Below, piece after piece: positions 14,908 through 22,737 of a DNA stretch of 32,666 nt (the stretch's first letter is position 1; the number at the start of each line of letters is the position of its first letter). The notes beneath the pieces were generated by a model that saw nothing but the letters and a program-made list of their open reading frames with translations, searched no databases and had not been told where the DNA came from. The position numbers and the translations under genes are program-made. The stretch covers positions 1-32,666 of the forward strand of contig JAHFGW010000008.1 in assembly GCA_023247235.1 (NCBI GenBank). Reading direction: 5' to 3'. The stretch is from Candidatus Omnitrophota bacterium. Lineage in GTDB: Bacteria; Omnitrophota; Gorgyraeia; Aquiviventales; Aquiviventaceae.

Positions 14908-15063
14908 ATGCTCCCACCCCCTGCGCCGGTCCCGCCCAGAGGCGGGACCGATGAGTCGCGCATGATCAGCACATCGTTCATCTCAGGGCCGCGTGGCCTC
15001 ATCGCCACGGCGGCTGCAGCCACCATCCGCTGGAGCCGCCGTGTGGCGCAGGTGGTGGGATGA
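14908..15063 (+). CDS. Small ORF, 51 residues, in leader module B
   Basis: This ORF runs from an ATG 8 nt after a weak AGGA to a TGA overlapping the ATG of the pteridine reductase gene (ATGA). The peptide begins MLPPPAPVPP and ends AQVVG; no domain is recognised. It is the counterpart of the ORF at 2504-2337, which begins MIPPP and ends RQVVG with the same overlap. The shared ends follow from the inverted repeats, so a peptide function is not shown. A perfect internal hairpin GGTCCCGCC-CAGA-GGCGGGACC (14928-14949) also lies inside. Confidence 0.33.
   Translation: MLPPPAPVPPRGGTDESRMISTSFISGPRGLIATAAAATIRWSRRVAQVVG
14913..15059. repeat. Leader module B with inverted ends, upstream of the pteridine reductase
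   Basis: The 15-bp end 14913-14927 (CCCACCCCCTGCGCC) and the reverse complement of 15045-15059 match in 14 of 15 bases. The right arm stops at the base before the ATG of the pteridine reductase gene. Folded as RNA, the two ends would pair and hide the start region. The core and position equal those of module A at 2336-2504, while most of the interior differs. Confidence 0.6.
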
Positions 15064-15806
15064 TCCTCCAAGACCGCCTCGTCCTTGTGACCGGCGGCGC
15101 CAAGCGGATCGGCCAGGCGATTGCTCTGACCCTTGCGCGTCGCGGCGCCCGCCTCCTGATCACCTACCGCCGCTCCGCCGTCGAAGCCCGCCAAACCATC
15201 CAGCGTCTTGAGCGGTTGGGAGGACGGGCCGAGGCCGTGCGCGTCGAGCTCTCGGAGGCGGCCCAGGTGCGCCGCCTGTTCGAGGCGCTCCGGCGCCGTT
15301 ATGGGCGGCTGGACGCCCTGATCAATTGCGCCGCGACCTTTGAGCGGGTGCCATTTGCGCGCCTGACCGAGGCCCACTGGGACCGCGCCCTCGATGTCAA
15401 TTTAAAGGGCGCCTTTCTCTGCTCGCTGTACGCCAGCCGTCTCATGCGGCGGGGCGGCAAAATCGTCAACCTCGCCGACTGGGCCGGGGTGCGGCCCTAC
15501 CGTCATTATCTGCCGTACTGCGTCTCCAAGGCCGGCGTGATCGGCCTCACCAAGGCGTTGGCGCTTGAGTTGGCGCCGGCGATCCAGGTCGTTGCGGTGG
15601 CGCCGGGCCCGGTGTTGCCGCCGCCGGGCTTGAGCGCCTCGGCCCGGGCGCGCATCGCGCGCCGGCTGCCCCTGCGGCGCTGGGGCAGCCCGCAGGATGT
15701 AGCCAATACGGTCCGGTTTCTCCTTGAGGATACGGATTTCATGACGGGCTCGGTGGTCTACGTCGACGGCGGGCAGCTGATCGCTCCCCCGGTGGGTGGG
15801 CCCTGA
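15060..15806 (+). CDS. Pteridine reductase, PTR1/FolM-type SDR
   Basis: This 248-residue SDR has the nucleotide-binding turn VTGGAKRIGQAIA, INCAATF (the NAG-type motif) and the catalytic YCVSK. Instead of the usual catalytic Ser, an Asp sits 13 residues before the catalytic Tyr (NLADWAGVRPYRHYLPYCVSK without its last residue fits this spacing). That Asp/Tyr pair with 13-residue spacing is the arrangement of the pteridine reductase PTR1. TGGAKRIG, with Arg for NADPH phosphate, also fits. It would reduce dihydropterins or dihydrofolate. The stop overlaps the next ATG (TGATG), so the PTPS-like gene is coupled. The ATG at 15060 abuts inverted-repeat module B, with no classical Shine-Dalgarno. Confidence 0.82.
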   Translation: MILQDRLVLVTGGAKRIGQAIALTLARRGARLLITYRRSAVEARQTIQRLERLGGRAEAVRVELSEAAQVRRLFEALRRRYGRLDALINCAATFERVPFARLTEAHWDRALDVNLKGAFLCSLYASRLMRRGGKIVNLADWAGVRPYRHYLPYCVSKAGVIGLTKALALELAPAIQVVAVAPGPVLPPPGLSASARARIARRLPLRRWGSPQDVANTVRFLLEDTDFMTGSVVYVDGGQLIAPPVGGP

Positions 15807-16327
15807 TGTACGCGGTGACCAAGGTCATTCGCTTCTGCTATGGCCACCGCCTGCTGGACTACCGGGGCAAGTGCCGCTACCTGCACGGGCACAACGGCAA
15901 GGTCGAGATCGAACTGGGAAGCCTTGTGCTGGATCGGCGGGGGATGGTGCGGGACTTCGAGGAAATCAAGCGGACGGTTCAGCGCTGGATCGACACAACG
16001 CTGGACCACACCATGCTCTTGCGGCGCGATGATCCGCTGGCGCCGATGCTGCGCCGCCGACGCGAGCGGTGCGTGCTGCTAGACACGAACCCGACCGCCG
16101 AAGCGATCGCCAAGCTGATTTTCGATTACTGCGTGCGCCTGCGGTTTCCCGTCACGGCCGTGCGGCTCTGGGAAACCGAGCATTCCGTCGCGACCTATCG
16201 CGCCTCAACGCCGGCGTCCTTCGACTCGCTTCGCTCGTCCCTCGACCCTGCTCGGGATCCTTCGTCGAGGGATCCTGAGCCTGTCGAAGGACTCAGGACT
16301 GGTCCCGAGCGAAGCCGAGTGACGTAG
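15806..16327 (+). CDS. 6-pyruvoyl-tetrahydropterin synthase/QueD family protein
   Basis: This 173-residue protein has the PTPS fold in about residues 1-132. The zinc ligands are His14 (YGHRL) and His27, His29 (LHGHN); Cys23 in GKCRYLHGHN occupies the catalytic cysteine place, unlike PTPS-III enzymes that have Glu. LDHTML and the late Glu in WETEHSV complete the site. Such enzymes turn dihydroneopterin triphosphate into pyruvoyl- or carboxy-tetrahydropterin. With the pteridine reductase next to it a reduced pterin is likely; with QueC nearby, queuosine precursor is the alternative. The last 41 residues are not family sequence but translated palindromic repeat, overlapping the end of convergent folB by 123 bp. 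Confidence 0.86.
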   Translation: MYAVTKVIRFCYGHRLLDYRGKCRYLHGHNGKVEIELGSLVLDRRGMVRDFEEIKRTVQRWIDTTLDHTMLLRRDDPLAPMLRRRRERCVLLDTNPTAEAIAKLIFDYCVRLRFPVTAVRLWETEHSVATYRASTPASFDSLRSSLDPARDPSSRDPEPVEGLRTGPERSRVT

Positions 16328-16714
16328 AATTTCCACGGACGCCGAGTCAATCCCTGCCAGCGCTCGCCCCGCCCTGAAGGGCGGGGCACGCTTGGTGACG
16401 CGCACCTGCACCCACCGAGGCCTCAGGCTCCCCAGGATGAGCGCGGCCACGTCTTGAGCCAGCGTTTCCATCAGACGGTACGTGCGGCTGCGGACGTGCT
16501 GCTTGACGTCGGCCACGAGTCGGGCGTAATCCACGGCGTCCTCGATCGCATCGCGCCAGGCCGCGCGCGCGGCGTCGATGGGCAGCTCCAGGTCAATCCG
16601 CACGCGCTGGGGCCTGCGCCGCTCCCACTCGAACACGCCGAGCCGGCAGACCACCGCCAAGCCGTGGAGGCGCAACCGGTCAGGCTGGCGAGGGGCGCGC
16701 CGCAAGGAGCTCAT
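16205..16714 (-). CDS. folB: Dihydroneopterin aldolase
   Basis: The first about 128 of 169 residues are FolB, which cleaves dihydroneopterin to 6-hydroxymethyl-dihydropterin in folate synthesis. Visible marks are GVFEWERR near the start with the conserved Glu, DYARLVADVKQHVRSRTYRLMETLA, and the catalytic-lysine segment VRVTKRAP. The normal end is SVEILRH. After it come about 37 basic residues (with IPSRVEGRAKRVEGRRR) that are translated repeat and shared, on the opposite strand, with the PTPS-like gene. The ATG at 16714 lies inside the end of the TlpA-like gene (35-bp overlap); TTG codons downstream are possible alternatives. Confidence 0.85.
   Translation of the reverse strand: MSSLRRAPRQPDRLRLHGLAVVCRLGVFEWERRRPQRVRIDLELPIDAARAAWRDAIEDAVDYARLVADVKQHVRSRTYRLMETLAQDVAALILGSLRPRWVQVRVTKRAPPFRAGRALAGIDSASVEILRHSASLGTSPESFDRLRIPRRRIPSRVEGRAKRVEGRRR
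16212..16325. repeat. Palindromic dispersed repeat forming the tails of two convergent genes
   Basis: This roughly 114-bp element is largely self-complementary. The outer arms are ACTCGCTTCGCTCG near 16220 against CGAGCGAAGCCGAGT near 16307-16321. The inner arms are CTCGGGATCC (about 16252-16261) and GGATCCTGAG (about 16270-16279), nine of ten paired. Both reading directions are open, giving the C-terminus of the PTPS-like protein on plus and of FolB on minus. A partial copy is at 297-325. It resembles the REP-like sequences scattered in some uncultured bacterial genomes. Confidence 0.75.
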
Positions 16715-17210
16715 CGAGGATTCGCTTGAGGTCGCGCTCCAAGCCCCCGCGATAACCGGAGCGGTCATACAGGATGCGGCCCTGCTGATCAATGACGAAG
16801 AGCCGCGGGACTCCCTGGATCTGATACTGCTGCGCCGCCTGGTGCTGCGAATCTAGGAGTATGGGCGCCGTGAACCGCCGGCCCGCCCACTTGCGGACCG
16901 TGTCAGCCGGTTCCCCCTCGTTGATGAGCAACGCGACGACGCCTCGATCGCGGTAGCGCCGGTAGACGGCGTCAAGCGAAGGAGTGGAAAACCGGCAGGG
17001 CCCGCACCAAGTCGCCCAGAACTCCATGAGGACAATGCGACCGCGCAGCTCGCTCAAGCGAAGCGGCTGGCCGGTCTGCAGCTGGATGAGCGTGAAGTCC
17101 GGCGCCTCAACAGCAGGCTCAACGCGAACCCAACTCGTCGTCTCCGATTCGCAGGCCCCGACGGCGAGCAGGAGCGCGAAAAGCATCGGGACCCGAAGGC
17201 GCCTTCTCAT
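16680..17210 (-). CDS. TlpA/ResA-like thioredoxin lipoprotein
   Basis: This 176-residue protein starts with a lipoprotein signal: MRRRLRVPMLFALLLAVGAC, where Cys20 would be lipidated, anchoring it on the periplasmic side. The thioredoxin domain follows with FTLIQLQTGQPLRLSELRG and the active site WATWCGPC (Cys69, Cys72), then GVPRLFVIDQQGRILY with the cis-proline. It probably reduces disulfides, as TlpA/ResA proteins do in cytochrome c maturation, though no cytochrome gene is near. The ATG at 17210 overlaps the TGA of the acs relic (ATGA). The last 35 bp overlap folB. Confidence 0.87.
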   Translation of the reverse strand: MRRRLRVPMLFALLLAVGACESETTSWVRVEPAVEAPDFTLIQLQTGQPLRLSELRGRIVLMEFWATWCGPCRFSTPSLDAVYRRYRDRGVVALLINEGEPADTVRKWAGRRFTAPILLDSQHQAAQQYQIQGVPRLFVIDQQGRILYDRSGYRGGLERDLKRILDELLAARPSPA

Positions 17211-17281
17211 GCTTCCATGGCGGACATGTCCCCGACCGGAAGGTCCTGGGCCTCCCGCAACCCTGCGTCTTGCGGGACTTC
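17207..17281 (-). pseudogene. Relic of a second acetyl-CoA synthetase 3' end
   Basis: In the 126-bp gap between acs and the tlpA-like gene, one minus-strand frame reads EVPQDAGLREAQDLPVGDM followed by SAMEA and a stop. The intact acs just upstream ends with LRAWDQGLPVGDISTMEE and a stop. The shared LR-x-LPVGD-x-S-x-ME pattern and the matching EVP/KVP start suggest the decayed tail of another acs copy, with the KTRSGK lysine segment deleted. At the DNA level the last about 45 bases align well with the acs end. There is no start codon or other acs sequence nearby. Confidence 0.55.
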
Positions 17282-17336
17282 CCTCGCCCACCCAGCTTCG
17301 CCGGGTGGCTGGGCTCGGTCGCCGCCGACCATCCAA

Positions 17337-19106
17337 TCACTCCTCCATCGTCGAAATATCGCCTACGGGAAGCCCTTGGTCCCAGGCGCGCAGGACGCGG
17401 CGCATGATCTTCCCCGAGCGGGTCTTGGGCACCTTCTCAACGAACGCGATCTCGCGGGGCGCGGCATGGGCCGCGAGATTGGTCTTCACGAACTCCGCGA
17501 TCTCCTGTTTCAAGGCCTCGGAGGGCTGAAAGCCCTTGCGCAGCGCCACAAAGGCTTTGATGATGTGGCCGCGAATCGGATCAGGTTTGCCGATCACGCC
17601 CGCTTCCGCCACCGCCCGGTGCGCCACGAGGGCGCTTTCCACCTCAAACGGGCCGACGCGCTCGCCCGCCGTCTTGATGACGTCATCCTGGCGGCCCTGA
17701 TACCAGATGAACCCGTCCGCATCCTTGTAGGCGCTATCGCCGCTGACATACCAGCCGGGGATGCGGAAGTACTCGTCGTATTTGGCCGGGTCGCGCCAGA
17801 TCTCCTTCATCATGGCCGGCCAGCCCGGCTTGACTACCAAGTGACCCAGCTCCCCGGGCGGCAGTTCTCGCCCCTGGTCGTCCACGACCGTCGCGTAGGT
17901 GCCGGGAAACGGCTTACCGGTGCACCCGATCTTGAAATCCGCGCTGCGGTAGTTGCAGACGATCTGCATGCCGGTCTCGGTCATCCACCAGGTCTCATGG
18001 GGCGCGATCCCGGTGACCTTCTTGACCCACTTCAGGGCCTCCGGGTTGAGCGGTTCGCCCACGCTGCAAATATGCCGCAGGCTGGACAGATCGTACTGCT
18101 TCGGGATGGCGTCGCCTGCGGACATAAGCATCCGGTAGGCTGTCGGCGCGCTGTACCACATGGTGACCCGGTAGCGTTGAATGGTGTGGAACCAGCGATC
18201 CGGATCGAATCGGCCGCCGATGACGATGCTCGTGACGCCCAGCGTCCACGGGCCGTAAATGCCGTAGGAGGTGCCGGTGACCCAGCCCGGATCCGCCGTG
18301 CACCAAAACCGATCGTCATCCCGCAAATCCAGCGCCCATTTTGCCGTTTGGTAATGCCCGACCATCGCATACTGCCGATGCAGCACGCCCTTGGACTTGC
18401 CGGTCGAGCCGGACGTGTAATGGATGATGAGCCCGTCGTCCACGGTCAGCCATTCCGGCTCGAGCCAATCGGCCCCCTGGGCCATCAGCGCCTCGTAGCT
18501 GGCCTCGTTGGCCGCCAGCGGGCCGGACGCGCCGACGAGCACCAGGTGGCGCAGCGCGGGCAGCTGGCCCAGCGGGATGCGGGTCTTCAGCGGCGGCGAC
18601 GTCACGCACACGACCGCCTCGCTATCGCTCAGGCGGTCCTGGATCGCCTGCTCCATAAATGCCTCGAACAGCGGCACCGGGATGGCGCCGATGCGGTGCA
18701 CGCCGAGGATCACGATGTACAGCTCCGGCGTGCGCGGGAGAAAGACGCCGACCCGGTCTCCCCGGCGCACACCGAGCGCCTTGAGAGCCTGGCCGAACCG
18801 GCTCGAGAGCCGCTTCAAGTCGGCGAACGTGTACTGCTCGTCGCGGCCGTCGTAGTTGGTGTAGTGGAGCGCCACCTGCGCCGACTTGGCGGACGCCGCG
18901 TGCCGGTCGATAGCCTCGTGGACCATGTTGACCTTGCCGGTGCGAGACCAATCGAAGGCGGATTCCACGTCTTTCCAGTTGAAGGTGCGGTAGGCGGCTT
19001 CGTAGTCGGGCAGGTTGGCCTGGGTTCCCTTCGGCTTGCGCTCCCATTCGACCGCGTGCTCGGTGGCGGGTGAACCGGTTGCAGAGTGATCAGGCGAAGC
19101 GGGCAT
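17337..19106 (-). CDS. acsA: Acetyl-CoA synthetase, AMP-forming
   Basis: About 589 residues, near the 570-residue AcsA form and shorter than the 650-residue Acs. It activates acetate (or propionate) with ATP and CoA. Family motifs in order: IIHYTSGSTGKSKGVLH (P-loop), WYSAPTAYRMLM, GEPLNPEALKWV, HETWWMTETG, YVSGDSAYKDADGFIWYQGR with DDVIKTAGERVGPFEVE, and near the end KTRSGKIMRR with the acetylatable catalytic lysine. The ATG at 19106 is 5 bp after the nuoH stop; a longer open frame upstream has no family sequence. Its place at the end of a nuo operon is unusual and suggests shared control of acetate use and respiration. Confidence 0.93.
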   Translation of the reverse strand: MPASPDHSATGSPATEHAVEWERKPKGTQANLPDYEAAYRTFNWKDVESAFDWSRTGKVNMVHEAIDRHAASAKSAQVALHYTNYDGRDEQYTFADLKRLSSRFGQALKALGVRRGDRVGVFLPRTPELYIVILGVHRIGAIPVPLFEAFMEQAIQDRLSDSEAVVCVTSPPLKTRIPLGQLPALRHLVLVGASGPLAANEASYEALMAQGADWLEPEWLTVDDGLIIHYTSGSTGKSKGVLHRQYAMVGHYQTAKWALDLRDDDRFWCTADPGWVTGTSYGIYGPWTLGVTSIVIGGRFDPDRWFHTIQRYRVTMWYSAPTAYRMLMSAGDAIPKQYDLSSLRHICSVGEPLNPEALKWVKKVTGIAPHETWWMTETGMQIVCNYRSADFKIGCTGKPFPGTYATVVDDQGRELPPGELGHLVVKPGWPAMMKEIWRDPAKYDEYFRIPGWYVSGDSAYKDADGFIWYQGRQDDVIKTAGERVGPFEVESALVAHRAVAEAGVIGKPDPIRGHIIKAFVALRKGFQPSEALKQEIAEFVKTNLAAHAAPREIAFVEKVPKTRSGKIMRRVLRAWDQGLPVGDISTMEE

Positions 19107-19111
19107 CGACG

Positions 19112-20374
19112 CTAGTCTGCGAGGACGTAGGTCCGGGGTGACAGCGACGCAGGCCGGTTCCAGCGGACCAGGACGGCATAGCTGGCGGCCAGTATGAGCA
19201 CGGCAAGCACCGTGCCGTATGGGAAGGGCATCAAACTCCACAGGCCCGCGGCAAGAATCGTCACCAGCGCCATGGGCAAGAGGAACTTCCAGGCGAACCC
19301 CATGAGCTGATCGATCCGCAGCCGCGGAAACGTCCCGCGCAGCCACACCAGGACGAAGACCAGGACGTACGTCTTGGCGAAAAACCAGATCCACGAGGGG
19401 ATCGGCTGGCGAGCGTACAGCCCCCCCAAGGCGACCAGCGCCAGGACGCCCAGCCCGCGCGCCGGCAGCGCCAGAGACTTGGCGGTCCCGACGAGGAGGG
19501 CCAAGAGCGCCGCCAAGATCCAGAACGGGATCGGCGGCCCCTGCCAGCCGCCTAGAAAGAGCGTCGTGGTGAAGGCGCAGATGGCGAAGGCTTCGAGAAA
19601 TTCGGCCATATACCACAGCGCGAACTTCATGCCGCTGTACTCGGTATGGAAGCCTCCGACGAGCTCCGATTCGGCCTCGGGCATGTCGAAGGGCGTGCGG
19701 TTGACCTCGGCGATGCCGCTCATGAAGAAGATGGCGCCGGCGACGAAGCCCCAGGGGGTGAAGAGGAACCAGTGGTCCGCCTGCGCTTCGACGATCCCGA
19801 CGAGCGAGAGCGTCCCGGTCACCATGATCACCGCCACGACGGACAGCACGCCCGGCACTTCATAGGAGATGATCTGCGCGACCGTCCGCATGGCGCCCAA
19901 CATCGAGAACTTGCTGCGCGAGGCCCACCCCCCCATGAAGATCGCGTAGGAGGTGATCGAGCCTAGTGCGAGGAAGTACAGCAACCCCACATGCAAGTCC
20001 GCGCCGACCATGTTGCGCCCGAAGGGCAACACGGCAAACAGGAGGATGACCGGGGCCACCGCCACGATCGGCGCGAGCAGATGGAGGAGCCGGTCGGCTC
20101 CGCGCGGCACGATGTCCTCCTTGATGAACATCTTGACGCCATCCGCAATGGGTTGCAGCAAGCCGTAGAGGCCCACGCGATTGGGGCCAAGACGGTTCTG
20201 CATGCGCGCGATGAGCTTTCGCTCAAGCCAGGTGAGATACATCATGATGACCGGCGCGGCCGCGGCGATCGCGCCGATTGTCGCGAGCATGGAGGCCCAG
20301 GGCGCCAGCCACGGGGGCAGCCGAGAGACCAGGCTGCGCGTCACCTCCACAAAGAGCTGATCGAGGGAGCTCAT
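19112..20374 (-). CDS. nuoH: NADH-quinone oxidoreductase subunit H
   Basis: This 420-residue membrane protein has about nine hydrophobic helices. It forms part of the quinone chamber of complex I. Conserved blocks: TWLERKLIARMQNRLGPNRV, LQPIADGVKMFIKEDI, SYEVPGVLSV, and EVNRTPFDMPEAESELVGGF, the family's carboxylate-rich loop. FAKTYVLVFVLVWLRGTFPR marks the last region. The length exceeds E. coli NuoH (325) through extra C-terminal membrane sequence, known in several phyla. The ATG overlaps the nuoI stop (ATGA). Confidence 0.96.
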   Translation of the reverse strand: MSSLDQLFVEVTRSLVSRLPPWLAPWASMLATIGAIAAAAPVIMMYLTWLERKLIARMQNRLGPNRVGLYGLLQPIADGVKMFIKEDIVPRGADRLLHLLAPIVAVAPVILLFAVLPFGRNMVGADLHVGLLYFLALGSITSYAIFMGGWASRSKFSMLGAMRTVAQIISYEVPGVLSVVAVIMVTGTLSLVGIVEAQADHWFLFTPWGFVAGAIFFMSGIAEVNRTPFDMPEAESELVGGFHTEYSGMKFALWYMAEFLEAFAICAFTTTLFLGGWQGPPIPFWILAALLALLVGTAKSLALPARGLGVLALVALGGLYARQPIPSWIWFFAKTYVLVFVLVWLRGTFPRLRIDQLMGFAWKFLLPMALVTILAAGLWSLMPFPYGTVLAVLILAASYAVLVRWNRPASLSPRTYVLAD

Positions 20375-21099
20375 GCGCCAGGCGGAGGGCTCTGGGGCGC
20401 ACGCGGAGGCCCTGTCGGCTGCGGTCCCGGGGTGCGGCCAGTCGGCGGCGCAGCAGGCCCTGCCCCTGGGGGCGCGGCAGGCGGGCTTGAGGGCGCCGCT
20501 GACGCCGGCTGCGCCTGGGCGGGCGCGGCAGTCTTCTTCTGTTTGGCGGCCAGGCGTTGGTCTACCTCCGAGGCCTCGGTCGGCTTGATCTGTTGGAAGT
20601 ACTCGTTGGACTTCAGGAGCCGCTGCTTGTCGAACAACATGTGCTCGAAGCGGTCGGAGGCGGAGAGCTCATACGCGTTATCCATCTCGATCGCGTCGAA
20701 CGGGCAGACGTCCACGCAGATGCGGCAGGACATGCAGATGGACATGTCGATGTCAAACTGCGCCGGGAGCGTCCGGCCGTGGACCTTCACGGGCCGGCCC
20801 TGCGCGTCCTTCTCCATGACAATGTGGATACACTGCGGCGGACACTCCTGCTCGCAGATCTTGCAGGCCACGCAGCGCAGGTCATCCGGCGTGCCGTCGT
20901 AGACCAGGAACGGAAAATAGCGGAACCGCTCGCTGTGCTGCTGTTTCACCTCCGGATACTCGATGGTCACCAGGCCGTTCGTCGAGGGAATGCGCAACAC
21001 GCGCAGGACGGCCCGGCCCCAGGGGTAGGTTTCGCAGAAGGTCTTGAGCGTCACGCCCATGCCCCGCAGCACGTGGAATCCCACCAGCCGGCGCGCCAT
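20371..21099 (-). CDS. nuoI: NADH-quinone oxidoreductase subunit I, with Pro-rich tail
   Basis: This 242-residue protein carries two 4Fe-4S clusters that pass electrons toward NuoB. The ligands are CVACKICEQECPP (Cys76, 79, 82, 86) and CMSCRICVDVCPF (Cys122, 125, 128, 132). The typical NuoI domain ends near residue 180. A tail of about 58 residues follows, almost only Pro, Ala, Gly and Gln, with no known role. The ATG is joined to the nuoD stop as TGATG. The gene lies between nuoD and nuoH, not after nuoH as in E. coli. Confidence 0.95.
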   Translation of the reverse strand: MARRLVGFHVLRGMGVTLKTFCETYPWGRAVLRVLRIPSTNGLVTIEYPEVKQQHSERFRYFPFLVYDGTPDDLRCVACKICEQECPPQCIHIVMEKDAQGRPVKVHGRTLPAQFDIDMSICMSCRICVDVCPFDAIEMDNAYELSASDRFEHMLFDKQRLLKSNEYFQQIKPTEASEVDQRLAAKQKKTAAPAQAQPASAAPSSPPAAPPGAGPAAPPTGRTPGPQPTGPPRAPQSPPPGA

Positions 21100-22250
21100 C
21101 AGCGGTCCACCTCGCAGAGCACGATATCGATGGAGCCCAGAATCACGATGACATCGGCGACCTTCTGGCCAAGGCACATGTCTTCCAGGACGGTCAGGTT
21201 GATGAAGCTCGGCGGGCGGATGCGATATCGATACGGCTGCGGCGAGCCATCGCTGACAAGAAAGAAGCCGAGCTCCCCCTTGGGCGCTTCGATCCGACCA
21301 TAGGCATGGCCCTTGGGCGGCCGGAAGGTCCGTGGGGCCTTGCCCATCGCCGCGCCCTTGGGGCTGATCGAAGGGCTCGTCGTGGGAAGCGCCTGGAGCG
21401 CCTGCTCCAGGATCTTGAGGCTCTCGCGCATCTCAAGGATGCGGATGAGATAGCGGTCGTAGACGTCGCCCACCGTGCCCAGCGGCACCTTGAATTGGAC
21501 GCGCGGATAGACGGAGTACCCGTCGACCTTGCGGATGTCGTAGTTGACCCCCGAGGCCCGCAACATCGGGCCCGTGATCCCCGCGCTCACCGCCAGCGGC
21601 TGCGGCAGCTTGCCCACCTGCTGCGTGCGCTGGAGGATGATGTCGTTTTTGGTGAGCAGCGTCTCAAACTCGTCGAGAAACTTCGGATACGCGCGCACGA
21701 TCTCCCATGCCCGCTCCACCCACCCGGCCGGCAGGTCCTCGCGCACTCCGCCCGGACGGACGTAATTGCACATCATCCGGGAGCCTGATGCCGCCTCGAA
21801 GAGGTCGAGGATTTTCTCGCGCTCGCGGAAGGCGTACAACAGCGGGGTGCCGAACGCGCCCATGTCATTCAGCAGGAACCCCGTCACCGCCGTGTGGTTC
21901 ACCAGGCGCGTCAACTCCGCCATGATCACGCGGATGTACTCGCCCCGCTCCGACACCTGGATGCCGGCCAGCCGCTCGATGGCCACCGCCAGCGCGAGGT
22001 TATTGGTCATCGCGCAAAAATAGTCGAGGCGGTCCGTGTACGGGAAGCACCCGATGTAGGTGAGGCCTTCGGCGATCTTCTCATGATTGCGGTGCATGTA
22101 GCCCATGACGGGCTTCAACCGAATCACCGTCTCGCCGTCGAGGGTCGCCACCATCCGAAAGACCCCGTGCGTGGAGGGATGCTGCGGCCCCAGATTCACT
22201 TCCAGGGTCTGCGTCTCGACCTGCGGACGCGTATCGATCTCGGGGCTCAT
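21099..22250 (-). CDS. nuoD: NADH-quinone oxidoreductase subunit D
   Basis: This 383-residue protein is the 49-kDa-type subunit lining the quinone site with NuoB. It shows the N-terminal [38 protein letters not shown], and [20 protein letters not shown]. The C-terminus has [20 protein letters not shown] and [14 protein letters not shown], the normal end. The ATG at 22250 overlaps the nuoC stop (ATGA) and gives the expected start. NuoC and NuoD are separate proteins here, unlike the E. coli fusion. Confidence 0.96.
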   Translation of the reverse strand: MSPEIDTRPQVETQTLEVNLGPQHPSTHGVFRMVATLDGETVIRLKPVMGYMHRNHEKIAEGLTYIGCFPYTDRLDYFCAMTNNLALAVAIERLAGIQVSERGEYIRVIMAELTRLVNHTAVTGFLLNDMGAFGTPLLYAFREREKILDLFEAASGSRMMCNYVRPGGVREDLPAGWVERAWEIVRAYPKFLDEFETLLTKNDIILQRTQQVGKLPQPLAVSAGITGPMLRASGVNYDIRKVDGYSVYPRVQFKVPLGTVGDVYDRYLIRILEMRESLKILEQALQALPTTSPSISPKGAAMGKAPRTFRPPKGHAYGRIEAPKGELGFFLVSDGSPQPYRYRIRPPSFINLTVLEDMCLGQKVADVIVILGSIDIVLCEVDR

Positions 22251-22723
22251 CGCACGGGCTCCGGGGCGTTGTCTTGATCTTCCACCACGTAGTCTCTGCG
22301 CATGGGATGGCCTTCGAAGCCGTCCCACATCAGAATGCGGCGCAGGTCCGGGTGCCCCTGGAAGCGCACCCCGAACAAGTCGTACACTTCCCGCTCCTGA
22401 AACTCCGCGCTGCGCCACAGCGGCGTGACCGACTCGAGTTCCGGCTGGGCGCGGTCGACGTTGACCAGAAGGGTCAGCGGCCCATGCCGCTGGCTCATCG
22501 AGTAGAGGTGGTAGACCATCTGGATCCGCTGCTCCGTCGGGTAGTCCACCGCGGTGACGTTCGAGAGGTAATCCATGGCGAAGCGGTCGGTGTCCTTGAG
22601 GCAGCGGGATACCGCTAGCAGATCTTTGGCAGCGATTGCCAGGGCCGTCCCCTCGAGGGTCACCGACACGCCGGGCAGGAGCTGTTCCAGCTCGGTTTTC
22701 AAGGCCTCAGCAGCGGGCAGCAT
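22247..22723 (-). CDS. nuoC: NADH-quinone oxidoreductase subunit C
   Basis: This 158-residue protein is the 30-kDa-type subunit of the peripheral arm of complex I. The signature is the C-terminal [19 protein letters not shown], then [20 protein letters not shown] and RDYVVED. The N-terminal half is the usual variable alpha/beta region with [12 protein letters not shown]. It follows nuoB after 14 bp and is coupled to nuoD. Confidence 0.95.
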   Translation of the reverse strand: MLPAAEALKTELEQLLPGVSVTLEGTALAIAAKDLLAVSRCLKDTDRFAMDYLSNVTAVDYPTEQRIQMVYHLYSMSQRHGPLTLLVNVDRAQPELESVTPLWRSAEFQEREVYDLFGVRFQGHPDLRRILMWDGFEGHPMRRDYVVEDQDNAPEPVR

Positions 22724-22737
22724 CTGGGCTTATCAGC

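Noticed and set aside
14928-14949. T-box or terminator from the perfect GGTCCCGCC hairpin
   Set aside because: No T-box consensus, no U-tract, and the hairpin lies inside an open frame directly upstream of a coupled gene.
17211-17336. Riboswitch or terminator in the gap after acs
   Set aside because: Hairpins such as TCCCGCAA/TTGCGGGA exist but there is no U-tract or known core; the similarity to the acs end explains the sequence better.
17217-19073. 618-codon plus-strand open frame opposite acs
   Set aside because: It is a shadow of a clear acetyl-CoA synthetase; the translation is Arg/His-rich and has no family pattern.
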